Positions 15,070-24,565 of a stretch of DNA of 64,000 bases are shown piece by piece. The stretch is from positions 419,202 through 483,201 of the forward strand of contig JAKASQ010000001.1 in the NCBI GenBank assembly GCA_021828195.1. Direction: 5' to 3'. Position 1 is the first letter of the stretch; every line of letters begins with the position of its first letter. The DNA comes from Thermoplasmata archaeon (GTDB taxonomy: Archaea; Thermoplasmatota; Thermoplasmata; Lutacidiplasmatales; UBA184). The notes below the pieces were generated by a model. That model ran no database searches and was not told the DNA's origin. It saw only the letters and a list, made by a program, of their open reading frames with translations. The position numbers and the translations under genes are program-made.

Positions 15070-16470
15070 ATGACCCCCCCCGCGAACCCACCCACCTCGA
15101 TCCTCGACCTGATCGGGGATACTCCCGCGATCCCGCTGCGTCGGGTGACCGAGGGAGTCCCCTACCGGGTGCTGGTCAAGCTCGAGTTCCTCAATCCGGG
15201 CGGTTCGGTCAAGGACCGGATCGGCACCTCGATGATCGACGAAGCCGAGCGCACAGGTCGGCTCCGGCCGGGCGGGACGATCGTCGAGGCCACGAGCGGG
15301 AACACCGGGGTGGGACTCGCCCTCGTTGCCGCGGTCCGGGGGTACCGCTGCGTGTTCGTGATCCCCGACAAGATGAGCTCCGAGAAGATACGGCTGTTGC
15401 GCGCGTACGGTGCGCGCGTGGTCGTGACTCCGAGCCAGCTGCCCCCCGAGCACCCGATGAGCCACTACTCGGTCGCGCGTCGGCTCGCGCGGGAGATCCC
15501 CGGGGCCTACTACCCCAACCAGTACGAGAACGAGGGCAACGCGCTCGCCCACTACCGCACGACCGGACCCGAGATCGATCGCGACGGCGGCGAGGACCTC
15601 ACGGCCGTGGTGGCCACGGTCGGGACCGGCGGAACGCTGAGCGGGATCGGACGCTACTTCAAGGAGCATCGCCCGTCGGTCCGCATCGTCGCGGTCGACC
15701 CGGTGGGTTCGATCCTCGGGACCTACTTCCGGACGAAGGAGGTGACGAGGGCCGCTCCCTACCTCGTCGAGGGCATCGGGGAAGACCTGATCCCGAAGTC
15801 GATCCACTTCCAGTTCCTCGACGAGTTCGTCGAGGTCAACGATGCCGAGTCGTTCGCCATGGCACGCCGCCTTGCCCGGGAAGAGGGACTCTTCGTCGGG
15901 GGCTCGTCCGGCTCCGCGGTCGCCGGAGCTCTACGCTGGCTGTCCACGCGCCCGGTGCCCGCGGGCTCGACCATCATCATCGTTCTGCCGGATTCCGGCG
16001 ACCGGTACCTTTCGAAGTTCTACTCGGACGAGTGGATGCGCGAGAAGGGGTTCCTCGACCCCGGCGCCACCGCGCGCAGCCTGCTGTCGCGCAAGGGAGA
16101 CCTCCCCGCGCTCGTGACCGCCGAGCCCACCACGCGCGTCCGAGATGCGCTGGCCCTGCTGCGCCGGCATGGGTTCTCGCAGATGCCGATCCTCTCCTCG
16201 GGCGCGAACCTCGGGAGCGTTCAGGAGGAGGAGATCCTGCGTCGGATGCTCGCGGACGAGACTGTCGTTGAACGCACCGTCGCCTCCGTCCTCCTGCCCC
16301 CCTTCCCCGAGGTCGGCGCCGACACGCCCGTGGCGATTGTGCTCCACCGATTGAAGGAGGAGCGCGCGCTGTTGGTCCGGGAACCCGCGACCGGGACCCC
16401 CATCGGACTATTGACCCGGTACGATCTGCTCGGGTTCCTCTCGGAGGAAGGAGCGAGCCATGCGATTTGA
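15070..16470 (+). CDS. cystathionine beta-synthase (PLP enzyme with two CBS domains)
   Basis: The enzyme has 466 residues. A fold-type II PLP domain spans residues 1-320: the Schiff-base Lys is K48 in GGSVKDRIG, the substrate loop is TSGNTG, and the phosphate cradle is GTGGTLSG. A C-terminal pair of CBS modules (about 345-460; ALVTAEPTTRVRDALALLRRHGFSQMPIL and the second repeat) is the usual regulatory AdoMet/nucleotide-binding part. The length and domain pair match cystathionine beta-synthase (Ser + Hcy to cystathionine) better than cysteine synthase, and the next gene encodes the following enzyme. Pure sequence cannot exclude O-phosphoserine sulfhydrylase activity. Confidence 0.88.
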   Translation: MTPPANPPTSILDLIGDTPAIPLRRVTEGVPYRVLVKLEFLNPGGSVKDRIGTSMIDEAERTGRLRPGGTIVEATSGNTGVGLALVAAVRGYRCVFVIPDKMSSEKIRLLRAYGARVVVTPSQLPPEHPMSHYSVARRLAREIPGAYYPNQYENEGNALAHYRTTGPEIDRDGGEDLTAVVATVGTGGTLSGIGRYFKEHRPSVRIVAVDPVGSILGTYFRTKEVTRAAPYLVEGIGEDLIPKSIHFQFLDEFVEVNDAESFAMARRLAREEGLFVGGSSGSAVAGALRWLSTRPVPAGSTIIIVLPDSGDRYLSKFYSDEWMREKGFLDPGATARSLLSRKGDLPALVTAEPTTRVRDALALLRRHGFSQMPILSSGANLGSVQEEEILRRMLADETVVERTVASVLLPPFPEVGADTPVAIVLHRLKEERALLVREPATGTPIGLLTRYDLLGFLSEEGASHAI

Positions 16471-17605
16471 TACCCGCCTGATCCACGCCCACCAGCCTCC
16501 CGACGCGGCCACCGGGGCCGTCAACACTCCGATCTACCTGTCGAGCACCTTCGCCCAGGAGGCGCCGAACCGCAACCGGGGCTACGTCTACGGGCGGACG
16601 GCGAATCCCACCCGCGACGTCCTCGAGCGCGCGCTCGCGGACCTGGAGGGCGGCGTCCGGGGTCTTGCATTCTCCTCGGGCCTCGGCGCGCTCGTCAGCC
16701 TGCTCGAGAACTACGGAACGGGGCGGCGGATCGTATCGGTCAACGATCTCTATGGGGGAAGCTGGCGCCTGTTCGAGCACCACCGCCGCCAGTTCGGCCT
16801 CAAGATCGACTACCTCGACCTGACGGACCTCGATGCCCTCCGGGAGGCGCTGGCCGTGGGCCCGACCGATCTCGTGTACCTCGAAACGCCGACCAATCCG
16901 CTGCTCCGGATCATCGACCTCAGCACGGTCGCTCGTCTCGCCCACCGCGCCGGAGCGCTCCTCGCCGTGGACAATACGTTCGCGTCCCCGGCCCTCCAAC
17001 GCCCGATCGAGCGGGGCGCGGACATCGTGCTGCACTCGACCACGAAGTACCTGGGGGGCCACTCGGACGTTCTCGGAGGCGCGCTCGTCCTCCGGGACGC
17101 CGCCCTGGGGGACCGGTTCGCGTGGATCCAAAACGCCGCAGGAGCGGTTCCGAGCCCGTTCGATAGCTATCTCGTGCTCCGCGGGCTCCATACGCTCGGA
17201 GTGCGGATGCGCGCCCACGGGGCGAACGCGCAGGCCGCCGCCGAGCTGCTGGAACGGAGCCGGAAGGTCCGTATCGTTCACTATCCCGGCCTATCGAGCC
17301 ATCCGCAGCACCCGCTCGCCCGCCGGCAGATGGACGGCTACGGAGGGATGGTCAGCATCGATCTCCGCGGCGGTTCCGCGGCGGCGCGCCGTTTCATGCG
17401 CGCGCTCCGGATCTTCACCCTCGCGGAGAGCCTGGGAGGCGTGGAGTCGCTTGTCGAGCACCCGGCCTCGATGACCCATGCGAGCGTACCGCGCCGGGAA
17501 CGCGAGGCCCACGGGGTCGGCGGCGGCCTCGTGCGCCTCTCCTGCGGCATCGAGGATCCCGAAGACCTCCTGGACGACCTGCGAGCCGGCCTCAGGGCGG
17601 CCTAG
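16460..17605 (+). CDS. cystathionine gamma-lyase/synthase family PLP enzyme
   Basis: The enzyme has 381 residues of the Cys/Met-metabolism PLP family. Motifs: YGRTANPTRDVLE, SSGLGALVSL, the Asp of AVDNTFASP, and the PLP-Lys K196 in LHSTTKYLGGHSDVLGG; the C-terminal ESLGGVESLVEHPASMTH is typical. It overlaps the cbs gene by 11 bp and is followed after 3 bp by cysS, so the likely job is cystathionine cleavage to cysteine (gamma-lyase). Synthase direction cannot be excluded by sequence. Confidence 0.87.
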   Translation: MRFDTRLIHAHQPPDAATGAVNTPIYLSSTFAQEAPNRNRGYVYGRTANPTRDVLERALADLEGGVRGLAFSSGLGALVSLLENYGTGRRIVSVNDLYGGSWRLFEHHRRQFGLKIDYLDLTDLDALREALAVGPTDLVYLETPTNPLLRIIDLSTVARLAHRAGALLAVDNTFASPALQRPIERGADIVLHSTTKYLGGHSDVLGGALVLRDAALGDRFAWIQNAAGAVPSPFDSYLVLRGLHTLGVRMRAHGANAQAAAELLERSRKVRIVHYPGLSSHPQHPLARRQMDGYGGMVSIDLRGGSAAARRFMRALRIFTLAESLGGVESLVEHPASMTHASVPRREREAHGVGGGLVRLSCGIEDPEDLLDDLRAGLRAA

Positions 17606-17608
17606 ACG

Positions 17609-19051
17609 ATGCGTCGCGTCACGATCTACGATACGCTCTCCCGGGAGAGCCGGCTCTTCGTGCCGCGCTTTCCGCCGCGCGTCGGCATGTTCGTCTGCGG
17701 CCTGACCCCGTACGACGAAGCCCACATCGGTCACGCCCGCGTGGCGGTCGTGTTCGACGTCGTGGCTCGGGCGCTCGCCCGGTGGGGATATCGGGTGTTC
17801 TACGTCCAGAACGTTACGAACATTGACGACAAGATTCTGGGCCGTGCGGGAGAGCTCGGCCTCGACCCGTTCGCGCTCGCCGCTCGTCACTTCGGGGAGT
17901 GGCGCGAGGCGATGGAGCGGCTCGGTGTCCGGTCGGTCCAGTACTACCCGCATGCGACCGATTACCTCCCCGAGATCCTGGAACAGGTTGGCCAGCTGGT
18001 GGACCGGGGATTCGCTTACCGAACGGACGACGGCTCGGTCTACTACGAGGTCGCGAAGTTCCCCGGCTACGGCAAGCTCTCCGGCCAGAAGGTCGAGGCG
18101 CTCCGGCCCGGAGCGCGCCTGGAGATCGATCGCAACAAGCACGCGCCCGAGGATTTCGTGCTCTGGAAAGCCGCAACGCCGGGCGAGCCGAGCTGGGAGA
18201 GCCCATGGGGCCCGGGACGACCCGGCTGGCACATCGAGGATACCGCGATCACGGCCCGACTGCTCGGTCCGCGCTACGACCTCCATGGAGGGGGCCTCGA
18301 TCTGAAGTTTCCTCACCACGAAGCCGAGATCGCCCAGGCGGAGGCCGCGACCGGGCTCGCGCCGCTCGTGAACTTCTGGATGCACGCCGGCCTCGTCTCG
18401 ATGGGCGGGGAGAAGATGTCCAAGTCGCTCGGCAACGTCTACTCGCTCACCCAGGCGCTCGACGAGTTCGGTCCCATGGTGCTACGCTTCTACTACCTCA
18501 ACGCGCACTACCGCAGCCCGCTCGAATTCACGCGGGGGGAGAGCCTGGAGGCCGCCCGCGAAGCGTACGCGCGCCTGTCGCTCCCCTACCGGCGGCTCCG
18601 GTCCCAATGGGACCAAGAGGCGCCCGAGCGCGTCGGCGAGGAGCTGCCGGAGGAGCTCGCGAGCGCCTCGGCCGACCTCGTCGACCGCCTCGACGAAACC
18701 CTGGCGGACGACTTCCAAACGCGCGAGGTGATCGCGCAATTGTTCGTCTGGGGCCACCGAGTGGCCGAGTGGCTGCCCAAGCTCGACCGCCTGTCGAGCG
18801 GAGCGCTTGCGACGCTGGCCGCCCCGTACCGCTGGGTCGAGGAAACGCTCGGGCTCTTTGAGGAGGTTGAGGCGAGCGGATCGAGCGATCTCGCGGCCGC
18901 GGTCGGGGTCGCGATCGAGGCTCGGACCCGGGCCCGGACCCGCGGAGACTTTGCCGAGGCCGACCGGATCCGCGACGCTCTGCGCTCGGCGAGAATCGAA
19001 CTCGAGGACGATACGACCGGAACTCGGTGGGAACGCACCGCGTCGAAGTGA
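17609..19051 (+). CDS. cysS: cysteinyl-tRNA synthetase
   Basis: The enzyme has 480 residues of the class Ia type. It has a zinc-binding Cys and HIGH-type signature VCGLTPYDEAHIGH (29-42), NVTNIDDKI, GWHIEDTAI, GGGLDLKFPHHEAE and KMSKS (about 270). The C-terminal anticodon-binding domain is complete (FAEADRIRDALRSARIELEDDTTGTRW). It is the third gene of a cysteine operon (3-bp gap), so cysteine supply and tRNA charging appear co-expressed. Its presence means that the Cys-tRNA route through SepRS/SepCysS is not needed here. Confidence 0.95.
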   Translation: MRRVTIYDTLSRESRLFVPRFPPRVGMFVCGLTPYDEAHIGHARVAVVFDVVARALARWGYRVFYVQNVTNIDDKILGRAGELGLDPFALAARHFGEWREAMERLGVRSVQYYPHATDYLPEILEQVGQLVDRGFAYRTDDGSVYYEVAKFPGYGKLSGQKVEALRPGARLEIDRNKHAPEDFVLWKAATPGEPSWESPWGPGRPGWHIEDTAITARLLGPRYDLHGGGLDLKFPHHEAEIAQAEAATGLAPLVNFWMHAGLVSMGGEKMSKSLGNVYSLTQALDEFGPMVLRFYYLNAHYRSPLEFTRGESLEAAREAYARLSLPYRRLRSQWDQEAPERVGEELPEELASASADLVDRLDETLADDFQTREVIAQLFVWGHRVAEWLPKLDRLSSGALATLAAPYRWVEETLGLFEEVEASGSSDLAAAVGVAIEARTRARTRGDFAEADRIRDALRSARIELEDDTTGTRWERTASK

Positions 19052-19058
19052 GCGGACC

Positions 19059-20099
19059 ATGCGGGGCTTCGGGTTTTCGGAGCACGGTGGACTCGACCGG
19101 ATCGGATTCGTGGAGATCCCCGAGCCCGCTCCCGGTCCGGGGGAAGTTCGGATCCGCATCCGTGCGGCCGCGTTCAACCGGCTGGACCGGTTCACGCTCG
19201 AGGGGATCCCGGGCGTCCCGATCGAACGCCCCCACGTGCTGGGCTCCGACGGATCCGGAATCGTCGACGCGCTCGGGGCCGGCGTCGGCGACCTGGCCGT
19301 CGGATCGAGCGTTCTGATCAACCCGGGGATCCCGGATGGGACGTGTGAGGCCTGCCGGGCCGGTGAGGAAGCCCTGTGCCGGGCCTATCGCATCCTCGGC
19401 GAGCACACGCAGGGAAGCGCCACGACATTCGTCGTGGTCCCCCGCCGCAACGTACACCCGAAGCCCGAGCGGCTCTCCTTCACGGAGGCCGCTGCAGCTC
19501 CCCTGGTCTTCCAGACCGCGTGGCGGGCGCTCGCCACGGTTGGCGGCGTCCGCCCCGGGGACCGCGTGGCGATCATCGGTGCTGGCGGCGGAACCACCAC
19601 CGCCGCCGTCCAGATCGCGAAGCTCTTGGGCGGGAACGTCGCCGTCGCCTCGCGGACGCTCACGAAGGCGGAGCGAGCGCGCGCGCTCGGCGCCGACGCG
19701 GCACTCGCGTTCGATGCCGATCACCCGCTCGACAAGGTCCTGTGGCAGTGGAGCGAGAAACGGGGCGTGGACGTGATCTTCGATTCGAACGGGGCCGCGA
19801 CCGTCCCGAGGTCGGTCCGCGCGCTGGCTCGCGGAGGACGCGTGGTCGTCATTGGCGCCACCGCCGGCCCGACTGTCGAGGTCGATCTCCGCACGCTGTT
19901 CTGGCGCCAGGCGTCGATCCGCGGCAGCACGATGGCCAACTTCGCCGAATTCAACGCCGTGCTGGGCCACCTCGCCGGCGGACAGCTGAAACCCGTAGTC
20001 GATTCCGTCTACCCCTTCGAGCAGGCGCCCGAGGCGTTCCGTCGGTTCGACGGAGCGGATCTCTTCGGCAAGATCGTGGTCGAGAACCCCCGGACCTAG
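19059..20099 (+). CDS. MDR-family alcohol dehydrogenase/quinone oxidoreductase-like
   Basis: The protein has 346 residues from ATG 19059; the track start at 18807 lies inside cysS. A GroES-like N-domain (GPGEVRIRIRAAAFNRLDRF) is followed by a Rossmann domain with GAGGGTTTAAVQIAKLLG. The position that binds catalytic zinc in alcohol dehydrogenases (GxCxxD) reads FNRLDRF, without Cys. Cys96, 99 and 107 (CEACRAGEEALC) keep three of the four structural-zinc ligands. It therefore resembles zinc-poor MDRs. The substrate is unknown. It follows cysS by 7 bp and may be co-transcribed, but no metabolic link is evident. Confidence 0.82.
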   Translation: MRGFGFSEHGGLDRIGFVEIPEPAPGPGEVRIRIRAAAFNRLDRFTLEGIPGVPIERPHVLGSDGSGIVDALGAGVGDLAVGSSVLINPGIPDGTCEACRAGEEALCRAYRILGEHTQGSATTFVVVPRRNVHPKPERLSFTEAAAAPLVFQTAWRALATVGGVRPGDRVAIIGAGGGTTTAAVQIAKLLGGNVAVASRTLTKAERARALGADAALAFDADHPLDKVLWQWSEKRGVDVIFDSNGAATVPRSVRALARGGRVVVIGATAGPTVEVDLRTLFWRQASIRGSTMANFAEFNAVLGHLAGGQLKPVVDSVYPFEQAPEAFRRFDGADLFGKIVVENPRT

Positions 20100-20173
20100 G
20101 CGCATCGGCCGTCCGGGGCACCCCGGGAACCCCAACGGAAGGCCTCAAGGACCGCGGCATCCTCCGGAGGGAC

Positions 20174-23100
20174 GTGAGCCGTGTCCGACCTCTGCCTTGG
20201 TACGCCCGGTCGGGAGCCGCAAGTGCGAGAACTCTCACCGTCCTAGCGCTCGGTGTTCTTCTCCTGGTGGGGTCCGTACTGATTGCACCGGCCTCCCGGG
20301 CTCCGTCGAGCGTCGTCCCGGGCTCGGGCCCGACCCTGCCAATCTCGGGCGCCGCGCCTGCGTGCGGCACGTCTCCCTATGCCCCGAACGACCTGATCGT
20401 GGGCCCGGGAACCGGGCCGTGCGTGCTCCAATCGTCGGGACCGGGCACCATCTACACCCAATCTGGAAACGTCACCGTGCTCCCGGGTGGAGTTCTCATC
20501 CTTCGGGACATCACGTTCTCGATCCAACAGTTCGTTTCGGACACGGGAACTCCGATGCAGCGGCTCAGCCACATCTACTCGTTCCGCGACGAGGGAAGCG
20601 TGCAGTTTTGGAACGCGACACTAACGACGGCGGCAACCGGCTCGGATCCGTACCTCAAGCTCAATCTGAATATCACGGGCCAGATGACCGTGTGGAACTC
20701 GAGCTTCGAGTTCCCGGGCTGGATCGACGTATACGGTCCCAGCGCGAGCCTGACATTGAACGAGTCAAAGATCGAGGCCAATCCCGCGGCGAACAGCACG
20801 GCGTACCAGTCCCTCGGGGCTACTATCGTAGCCGACACGGCGTATTCTGCTTCGCTGTCCGCGCAGGACGGTGCGCAGCTCGTCCTGTTGAACAGCGCCT
20901 GCGTTGACACATACGCAGACAACTCGCAGTTGAATGGAATGCCCGGACCGGCACCGCTTTCGGACACGACTTTCTTCCAGCTCACTCCCTCAGCGGGGAA
21001 GATCCTTCACTCCTTCATGACCCCGACTGATTCCCTTAGCCTGATTCGAGACTGGCTCTACCCGGATGGTGTCTACTCGGGCATAGTCTCGCTCACCTAC
21101 TCGACTCAATCTACTGGCGCAACGAGCCAGTTATCAGTGACTTACGATGGCTCCGTCTACCCACTAGGGACCGTCAACTTTGGAGCCGGTTCTACACTAC
21201 CAGCTCAGATTCCATTCTCATCCGCACTCGTTACGGCAATCAACTCCGCAGGCATGCTAGCATACCTGAATCTCACCGGCTCGTTTTCGGGGGCTGGACC
21301 CTCGGGAATCTCCGTAACCCTGAACTCCACAAGTGCCGGAACGGTCAACTTTTCCCTCGCCCAGATCTCCCTTGAACCCCTACTCCAGTTCAACCTTGTG
21401 GAATCAGACCGGGGTACGACCCTTACCTCGGCCGGATCGCTCTTGGATCTCAACTGGAACCAGACTCCGACAAACCCAGTTGCTCAGTCACCCCCGTTCG
21501 CCTGGGACTCGAACAAGCTTCTCGTTGAGCATGGGGCAACTGCTCTCTTGGCAGGCCTGACTATACCCACGCTTAACCCGGGGGCGTCTGCCACTTCTGT
21601 GATATTGCCGGATTCGTCTAGCAGTGCATACTTGTTCCGCTGGGCAGCCTTTCCTGTCGCAGGTCGAGGAGGCATTCCAGTCCCCGACGCCCGCGCCCTC
21701 GCGTACTATGCGACAGGTGGCGGGGCTACCAACGCGACGGTCAGCGCCCTCAATGACCTCAGCAACAGCAACCCCATCCTTTGGGGATACGTACAGTCGT
21801 GGGACTCTGCACACGGAATCTCGACGTATGGGGTGACATCCGCAACTGGCCTCGATCCGGGCGTGGCTTTCTTACTCCTCGTTTCGGACAACGTCACTGC
21901 AGCCGCGCTGCCGTCCGGTGTGTTCCTCGGTTCGTACAACGGAAAGATCGTTCCACCGCTCACCGGGGTGGCGACCGCCTCGTTCGCGTTCTCCCTTACT
22001 CCATATCCTCAAGGTCTCACGAGCGCCACGCCCGACCGTTTGCCGACGACCAGTTTCCCGGAGTACGCGGCGGGTCTCTCGATCGGAAGCTTATCTTTCA
22101 CCGTCGACGGGGTCCCTTCGACGGCGACGGCCCACATCGGTCAGGCGCTCGGGGTGCAGATCCCTGTCCGGAACACGGGTACGGCTCCCGTAGAGAACCT
22201 CTCGGCCAGGATGGCCTACCAGCCGCCCTCGGGAGGAAGCATCGTGGTGTCGATCCTCCCCCTCACGAACGAGAGCATCCTATCGAACGGGACGTTCACG
22301 ATCGACCTCTCGTGGAACCTTTCCGAGTCGGTGGTTGGTGCCATCGGCGCGTTCTCGGCCACCCTTTCCCTCAATGTCGTGTGGAACGGAGGATCATCGA
22401 TTGGGGATGGAGGCTCAGTCGCGACGACGGCGCCGGTCGAGGTCCTGCCCTCCTACGTCCGGATCCTAACCTTCCAGGCCTATCCTTCGACGCTCCAGGT
22501 CCACTCAAACTACACGAGCGCCGGTAGCATTTCGTTCAATGGCTCCGGAAGAGCCTTCATCGAGCTGATTGCGACTCCCGCCGGCGGGGCCGGGTTCGCC
22601 CTAGCGGAGACGAACGCCTCGGCGGGAACGTTCAACCTCACTCTTTCCTCATCTCGGTTGGTCGCGGGAGTCGTCTACACCCTTTCGATCAAGGCTACGT
22701 ACAACACGGCTTCCGCCCCGGTGTATGGAGCCGCGGGCACTGTCTCCTTGGGCTCGGGAGCATCGTCCGCATCTTCGTCCAATCTCTGGCTTGGGATCGC
22801 CATCGGAGTCGCGATCGTCGTCGCGGTGCTGCTGCTGGTCCTCCTCCTGCGCCGGGGCAGGAAGTCGGAGATGCGGGAGTGCGGCGAATGTGGCTCTGTG
22901 GTCGCGGCGGGAGAACAGAGCTGCCCCCGCTGCGGCATGTGGTTCGAGATCACGCCGATCCCTTGCCCCAGCTGTGGGGCGGCCATCCCAGCCGACGTCG
23001 GGATCTGCCCCGAGTGCGCGACCGAGGCTCCGGACCGTCCCACCGTGGTCCAGGCGAGCGAAGGAGAGCGGCAAGCCTACGAGGAGTTCGTCAGCCACTA

Positions 23101-23278
23101 CCGCGCCGCCGCGGCGGGGGAGCTCGGGGAGGATTACCCCGAAGCGGAATTCTGGGCATGGTGGAAGCAGCAACCGTCGTACTACAGCTTCCGCGCGTGG
23201 AGGAAGCGGGAGGAACGAGACTCCCACCCTATCGATCCACCGGTCGAGCCCGAGCCCTCGGACGAGGAGCTTTTCTGA
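20174..23278 (+). CDS. giant anchored surface protein with cytosolic double zinc ribbon
   Basis: About 1034 residues from GTG 20174 (MSRVRPLPWYARSG...) behind GGAGG; upstream in-frame sequence is ADH antisense-type sequence with no start. It has a signal segment (TLTVLALGVLLLVGSVLIAPASRAP), a long Ser/Thr/Asn-rich ectodomain with many sequons and beta-sandwich-like repeats (one CARDB-like stretch GQALGVQIPVRNTGTAPVENLSARMAY), a transmembrane helix (LWLGIAIGVAIVVAVLLLVLLL), then inside a pair of zinc ribbons (CGECG...CPRCG; CPSCG...CPECA) and an acidic C-tail. The middle (about 20.9-21.9 kb) has visibly lower GC and different codon choice than its flanks. Function unknown; the topology suggests linking outside contacts to an inside zinc-ribbon module. 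Confidence 0.83.
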   Translation: MSRVRPLPWYARSGAASARTLTVLALGVLLLVGSVLIAPASRAPSSVVPGSGPTLPISGAAPACGTSPYAPNDLIVGPGTGPCVLQSSGPGTIYTQSGNVTVLPGGVLILRDITFSIQQFVSDTGTPMQRLSHIYSFRDEGSVQFWNATLTTAATGSDPYLKLNLNITGQMTVWNSSFEFPGWIDVYGPSASLTLNESKIEANPAANSTAYQSLGATIVADTAYSASLSAQDGAQLVLLNSACVDTYADNSQLNGMPGPAPLSDTTFFQLTPSAGKILHSFMTPTDSLSLIRDWLYPDGVYSGIVSLTYSTQSTGATSQLSVTYDGSVYPLGTVNFGAGSTLPAQIPFSSALVTAINSAGMLAYLNLTGSFSGAGPSGISVTLNSTSAGTVNFSLAQISLEPLLQFNLVESDRGTTLTSAGSLLDLNWNQTPTNPVAQSPPFAWDSNKLLVEHGATALLAGLTIPTLNPGASATSVILPDSSSSAYLFRWAAFPVAGRGGIPVPDARALAYYATGGGATNATVSALNDLSNSNPILWGYVQSWDSAHGISTYGVTSATGLDPGVAFLLLVSDNVTAAALPSGVFLGSYNGKIVPPLTGVATASFAFSLTPYPQGLTSATPDRLPTTSFPEYAAGLSIGSLSFTVDGVPSTATAHIGQALGVQIPVRNTGTAPVENLSARMAYQPPSGGSIVVSILPLTNESILSNGTFTIDLSWNLSESVVGAIGAFSATLSLNVVWNGGSSIGDGGSVATTAPVEVLPSYVRILTFQAYPSTLQVHSNYTSAGSISFNGSGRAFIELIATPAGGAGFALAETNASAGTFNLTLSSSRLVAGVVYTLSIKATYNTASAPVYGAAGTVSLGSGASSASSSNLWLGIAIGVAIVVAVLLLVLLLRRGRKSEMRECGECGSVVAAGEQSCPRCGMWFEITPIPCPSCGAAIPADVGICPECATEAPDRPTVVQASEGERQAYEEFVSHYRAAAAGELGEDYPEAEFWAWWKQQPSYYSFRAWRKREERDSHPIDPPVEPEPSDEELF

Positions 23279-23295
23279 GGTCGGCCGTGCGACAT

Positions 23296-23302
23296 CTTTA
23301 AC
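23296..23302 (+). promoter_or_regulatory. TATA-like box of ahcY
   Basis: CTTTAAC predicts a transcript start near 23325, just before the ATG at 23333 and after the alternative starts at 23303 and 23318. Confidence 0.4.
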
Positions 23303-23332
23303 GTGCGTCCGTCATGGATGCTCGACTTTCGC

Positions 23333-24565
23333 ATGCCGGGAAATCTGGAGCGGGGACGCCAGAAGATCGAGTGGGCCCGGACGCACATGGCCGTACTCGA
23401 AGGGATCCGCCGGCGCTTCGAGGTCGAGAAGCCGTTCCAAGGGCTCACGCTCTCCGCCGTCCTCCACGTCGAGGCGAAGACCGCCGCACTCGCGCTCGCC
23501 TTCCAGGCCGGGGGCGCGGAGGTCCACCTCGCCGCCGGAAACCCTCTCTCCACCGATGACGACCCCGTGGCCGCGTTGGTTGATGCGGGGATCGATACCC
23601 ACGCCGTGAAGGGTGAGTCGATCGCCGAGTACAACGCGGGGATCGCGGCGATGCTGGAAGCGGACCCCGATGTCATTGTCGATGATGGGGCCGATCTGGT
23701 CGCGCTGGTTCACACGAAGCGCAAGGACGCCGGGCGCGTTCGAGGTTCGACCGAGGAAACCACGACCGGGATCACGCGCCTGCGTGCGCTCGAGAGATCC
23801 GGCAAGCTCCTGTTCCCGGCAATCGACGTCAACGACGCCGAGATGAAGCATCTCTTCGATAATCGGTACGGAACGGGCCAATCCACGATCGATGGCATCC
23901 TCAGCGCGACGAATCTCCTCATCGCGGGCCGAGTCGCGGTCGTCGCCGGATACGGTTGGTGCGGCAAGGGGATCGCCGCGCGGCTCCGCGGCATGGGGGC
24001 CGACGTCATCGTGACCGAGATCGACCCGGTCCGGGCGCTCGAAGCGCGGATGGACGGCTTCCGCGTACAGCGTATGTTGGATGCCGCGACGCACGCCGAT
24101 ATGATCGTGACCGTGACGGGCAGCACGGGCATCGTAGGAACCGAGCACTTCCGGGTGATCAAGGATGGATGCATCCTCGCCAACTCCGGCCATTTCGATG
24201 TCGAGGTCTCCCGGACCGATCTGGAGGGAGTCGCTATCTCCCACCGCTCCGTGCGCCCGCATGTGGAGGAGTACGCATTCGCGGACGGACGGAAGGTCTA
24301 CCTCCTCGGGGAAGGACGCCTAGTCAACCTCGCGGCTGGCCAGGGCCACCCGGTCGAGATCATGGACCTTTCCTTCTCCCTGCAGGCGCTGAGCGCGGAG
24401 CACATCGCGAAGCACGGCCGCTCGATGAGCCGCAAGGTGCACGCGGTGCCCACCGAATTGGACCGAGAGGTGGCACGCGCCGCCCTCACGCCGTTCGGCA
24501 TCCAGATCGATGAGCGCACGGACGCGCAACGGGACTACGCCGCAAGCTGGGAACTAGGAACATGA
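23333..24565 (+). CDS. ahcY: adenosylhomocysteinase
   Basis: The enzyme has 410 residues from ATG 23333 (MPGNLERGRQKIEWARTHM), preferred over GTG 23303 and ATG 23318 because of promoter spacing and the family's short N-terminus. It splits S-adenosylhomocysteine into homocysteine and adenosine, with NAD bound at VAGYGWCGKGIAARL. HVEAKTAALAL, DDGADL, EETTTGITRL, ANSGHFDVEV and VNLAAGQGHP are diagnostic. Homocysteine made here feeds the cystathionine operon 3.7 kb upstream. Its stop lies 3 bases after the gcvH ATG (4-bp overlap). Confidence 0.95.
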   Translation: MPGNLERGRQKIEWARTHMAVLEGIRRRFEVEKPFQGLTLSAVLHVEAKTAALALAFQAGGAEVHLAAGNPLSTDDDPVAALVDAGIDTHAVKGESIAEYNAGIAAMLEADPDVIVDDGADLVALVHTKRKDAGRVRGSTEETTTGITRLRALERSGKLLFPAIDVNDAEMKHLFDNRYGTGQSTIDGILSATNLLIAGRVAVVAGYGWCGKGIAARLRGMGADVIVTEIDPVRALEARMDGFRVQRMLDAATHADMIVTVTGSTGIVGTEHFRVIKDGCILANSGHFDVEVSRTDLEGVAISHRSVRPHVEEYAFADGRKVYLLGEGRLVNLAAGQGHPVEIMDLSFSLQALSAEHIAKHGRSMSRKVHAVPTELDREVARAALTPFGIQIDERTDAQRDYAASWELGT

